From: JASGJS01 sp047601185
GTDB lineage: Bacteria; Pseudomonadota; Gammaproteobacteria; JAURND01
Assembly: GCA_047601185.1 (NCBI GenBank)
Contig: JASGJS010000001.1
Location: forward strand, 1,054,001 to 1,118,000
DNA: 64,000 bases
Direction of reading: 5' to 3'
Shown here in pieces: positions 62,107-64,000 of the stretch. The stretch's first letter is position 1. The number at the start of each line of letters is the position of its first letter. Both the position numbers and the translations under genes were made by a program. Under the pieces are notes generated by a model that was not told where the DNA came from, made no database searches, and saw only the letters and a list, made by a program, of their open reading frames with translations.

Positions 62107-62597
62107 TGATGAAAATCAAACAAATTTTTAAAAGTTTTCTATTACTCGAACTCTTCAGAGGGTTATTTTTAACCTTACGGTATTTTTTTCGTCGAAAAGT
62201 TACTCTACAATATCCCGAAGAAGAAACCCCCACCTCGCCACGTTTTCGCGGCATGTTGGGATTACGTCGTTACGCCAATGGTGAAGAACGCTGTATTGCC
62301 TGTAAATTGTGTGAAGTGGTATGTCCCGCCATGGCCATTTCTATCGAAGCAGGGCCGCGAGAAGACGATGGCTCCCGACGCACCACCAAATACGAAGTGG
62401 ATGCGTTTAAATGTATTTATTGTGGATTTTGTGAAGAAGCTTGCCCCGTGGATGCGATTGTCTTAACCCGAGAAATGCATTATCACCAAGAAGCCCGCGG
62501 CGAGAATATTTATCCCAAAGAAAAATTATTGGCCATTGGTGCCCGTTATGAACCTCAAATAGCGAAAGATCGAGCTGAAGATGAACCTTACCGTTAA
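62106..62597 (+). CDS. nuoI: NADH-quinone oxidoreductase subunit I
   Basis: NuoI carries two 4Fe-4S clusters. The 163-residue protein has an amphipathic N-terminal helix and the paired motifs CIACKLCEVVCP at about residue 60 and CIYCGFCEEACP at about 99. A second ATG follows the first directly. It overlaps nuoJ by 17 bases. Confidence 0.96.
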   Translation: MMKIKQIFKSFLLLELFRGLFLTLRYFFRRKVTLQYPEEETPTSPRFRGMLGLRRYANGEERCIACKLCEVVCPAMAISIEAGPREDDGSRRTTKYEVDAFKCIYCGFCEEACPVDAIVLTREMHYHQEARGENIYPKEKLLAIGARYEPQIAKDRAEDEPYR

Positions 62598-63207
62598 TGC
62601 CAATTTACTGATACAGCTCATTTTTTATTTTTTCTCAGCGCTATTGCTGTTCTCTGCTTGCATGGTGATCACTTCACGGTATCCGGTGCGCGGCGTATTA
62701 TTTTTAATTTTAGGATTTTTCTGCAGCGCGGTGTTATGGATGTTGATTCAGGCAGAATTTTTAGCGTTAGTGCTGATTTTTGTCTATGTCGGCGCCGTCA
62801 TGACCTTATTCCTGTTCGTCGTTATGATGCTCAATTTAGAAATTGCCAAACGCTTTAAAGGATGGGTGCCGCTGTTCCCGATCGGTTTGCTTGCTCTGGG
62901 CTTATTACTTATCGCGATGGTTTATCCTCTAACCACTCAACTTTTTTCGGCGTCGGTGTATCATCTCACCTTACAACCGGAAAATTATAGTAATACCAAA
63001 GCATTGGGCGCGGTGTTATACACGCATTATGTGTATCCTTTTGAATTAGCCGCGGTGTTATTATTGGCGGCGATTATTGCCGCGATTAGCTTAACGTTTC
63101 GAGGACGCAAAGCCAACAGTAAAGCGCAGCGGATTGCTCAACAAATTGCCACCCATCCCAAAGATCGGTTGCGGATTATTCGCCATTTTCCGGTGGAAAA
63201 AAAATGA
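62581..63207 (+). CDS. nuoJ: NADH-quinone oxidoreductase subunit J
   Basis: NuoJ is a five-helix membrane subunit. The 208-residue protein has the family region FLALVLIFVYVGAVMTLFLFVVMML in its third helix, which contains the pi-bulge segment important for coupling. The C-terminal tail is basic. It overlaps nuoK by 4 bases. Confidence 0.93.
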   Translation: MNLTVNANLLIQLIFYFFSALLLFSACMVITSRYPVRGVLFLILGFFCSAVLWMLIQAEFLALVLIFVYVGAVMTLFLFVVMMLNLEIAKRFKGWVPLFPIGLLALGLLLIAMVYPLTTQLFSASVYHLTLQPENYSNTKALGAVLYTHYVYPFELAAVLLLAAIIAAISLTFRGRKANSKAQRIAQQIATHPKDRLRIIRHFPVEKK

Positions 63208-63509
63208 TCGCTTTATCACACTATTTGATTGTTGCAGCAATATTATTTGTCATCAGCATGGCAGGGATTGTGCTCAATCGTAAAAATTTAATTGTGTTGC
63301 TGATGTGTATCGAACTCATGCTGTTGGCGGTCAATACCAATTTAATCGCCTTTTCGCAGTATTTGAACGATACCGCCGGTGAGGTGTTTGTATTTTTTAT
63401 TCTCACCGTCGCCGCAGCAGAATCTGCCATTGGTTTGGCGTTATTGGTATTGCTGTTTAGAAAACGCGGCAGCATCCAAGTGGATCAGCTAGATTCCTTA
63501 AAGGGATAA
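63204..63509 (+). CDS. nuoK: NADH-quinone oxidoreductase subunit K
   Basis: NuoK is a three-helix subunit homologous to MrpC. The 101-residue protein has the conserved Glu residues in LLMCIELMLLAVN and VAAAESAIGLALLVLLFRKR, both on proton-path helices. Repeat C6 follows before nuoL. Confidence 0.95.
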   Translation: MIALSHYLIVAAILFVISMAGIVLNRKNLIVLLMCIELMLLAVNTNLIAFSQYLNDTAGEVFVFFILTVAAAESAIGLALLVLLFRKRGSIQVDQLDSLKG

Positions 63510-63557
63510 CTTTTTTGTGGGAGTGACTATGAAGATTGAGGTTCTACGAAGAGGTGA

Positions 63558-63616
63558 GTGGCGAGCTGTTTCCTTCTCCCCTTGTGGGAGAAGGTGCCGA
63601 TAGGCGGATGAGGGGG
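63558..63616. repeat. Family C single arm (C6) between nuoK and nuoL
   Basis: gtggcgagctgtttccttct, then ccccttgtgggagaaggtgc, cgataggcggatgagggg, matching one arm of C5. No inverted partner is visible before nuoL. Confidence 0.82.
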
Positions 63617-63645
63617 ATTTACAGTTACAATCTAAAAGGTAAAAT

Positions 63646-64000
63646 GTGTCATATTCCATCATAGCGATAACATTATTAGCGATTCTTGCGCCTTTACTCG
63701 GCGCCACCCTTGCTGGCGTCTGGGGAAAATACATCGGCAAAGAAGGCGCTAGCATCGTCACCATTGCCGGTGTCAGCTTAGCGTTTATCGGTTCATTTTA
63801 CATTTTTGAACGCATTGTTTTACAAGGCATGCCATTGGTTAACCATACCTTCTACACCTGGGGCAGTAGCACAGGCTTTAATTTCGGAATAGGGTTTTTA
63901 GTCGATAGACTCACCGCCGTCATGCTCTTCACCGTCACCTTTATTTCGTTACTTGTGCATATTTATAGCATCGGCTATATGCAGGACGATCCCGGCTACC
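63646..64000 (+). CDS. nuoL: NADH-quinone oxidoreductase subunit L, 5' part (cut by window end)
   Basis: An open frame from a GTG at 63646 to the window end gives 118 residues with an N-terminal helix (IIAITLLAILAPLLGATLAGVWG), a second helix, and FLVDRLTAVMLFTVTFISLLVHIYSIGYMQDDPGY, which matches NuoL. An ATG two bases earlier is in another frame and closes at once, so the GTG is the better start; AAAGGT precedes it. NuoL is an antiporter-like proton-pumping subunit. Confidence 0.9.
   Translation, partial: MSYSIIAITLLAILAPLLGATLAGVWGKYIGKEGASIVTIAGVSLAFIGSFYIFERIVLQGMPLVNHTFYTWGSSTGFNFGIGFLVDRLTAVMLFTVTFISLLVHIYSIGYMQDDPGY

Overview
The window looks like a chromosomal segment of a gammaproteobacterium, most likely of the order Legionellales near the Coxiella/Legionella side. 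The support is: the order rlmE-ftsH-folP-glmM-tpiA-secG-tRNA-Leu-nuoA; a carB-greA pair; a Gfo/Idh oxidoreductase placed beside lpxB; eukaryotic-like ankyrin and Sel1 repeat proteins; and a dihydropteroate synthase with divergent active-site loops. This placement is inference from gene order and protein features; no database search was run. Base composition looks moderate, genes are tightly packed, and the spacers are full of short interspersed repeats.

Layout. 1-6.9 kb: end of a Sel1 repeat protein, a PpiD-like chaperone without its parvulin domain, kbl, queC, an AAA+/DUF4143 ATPase and an aldose epimerase. 7-16.3 kb: a cluster for aromatic amino acids (ilvE, aroA, aroK, DAHP synthase, aroB, aroC, a prephenate dehydratase-like gene, tyrA, chorismate mutase, an aminotransferase). 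It covers the shikimate pathway except dehydroquinate dehydratase and shikimate dehydrogenase, then the branch to Phe and Tyr. 16.3-24.6 kb: greA, carB, pcnB (apparently starting at an AUU codon), an ankyrin protein and a lone receiver domain. 24.7-32.8 kb: a Phd/VapC toxin-antitoxin pair, trpR and a complete trp operon (trpE-G-D-C-F-B-A). 32.8-39.5 kb: a short operon for sugar oxidation and glucan hydrolysis (6-phosphogluconate dehydrogenase, glucose dehydrogenase-like SDR, GH15), a secreted protein, a second DUF4143 ATPase and two small lipoproteins. 39.7-46.8 kb: uvrB, prpD, a GnnA-like oxidoreductase with lpxB, a second Phd/VapC pair and a TerC protein. 46.9-64 kb: rlmE-ftsH-folP-glmM-tpiA-secG, tRNA-Leu(GAG) and the complex I operon nuoA-nuoL (nuoL cut by the window end).

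Interspersed repeats are the main unusual structural feature. At least four families occur: A (ends ctcgacgtcccgc), B (165-220 bp elements ending in a 17-bp hairpin), C (cttctcccc...gtgggagaagg) and D (about 197 bp inverted repeat with ends gtatccat). There are also one-off inverted repeats, a heptamer tandem array and a 97-bp tandem duplication. Repeats fill nearly every gap of the trp, fol/glm and nuo operons. No CRISPR array, transposase, integrase or rRNA gene was seen.

The most interesting signals are: the paired palindromes that overlap the promoters of both DUF4143/winged-helix ATPase genes; the AUU start of pcnB; the compensatory base change in the repeat hairpin; and the modular sharing of ends between repeat families A and B.
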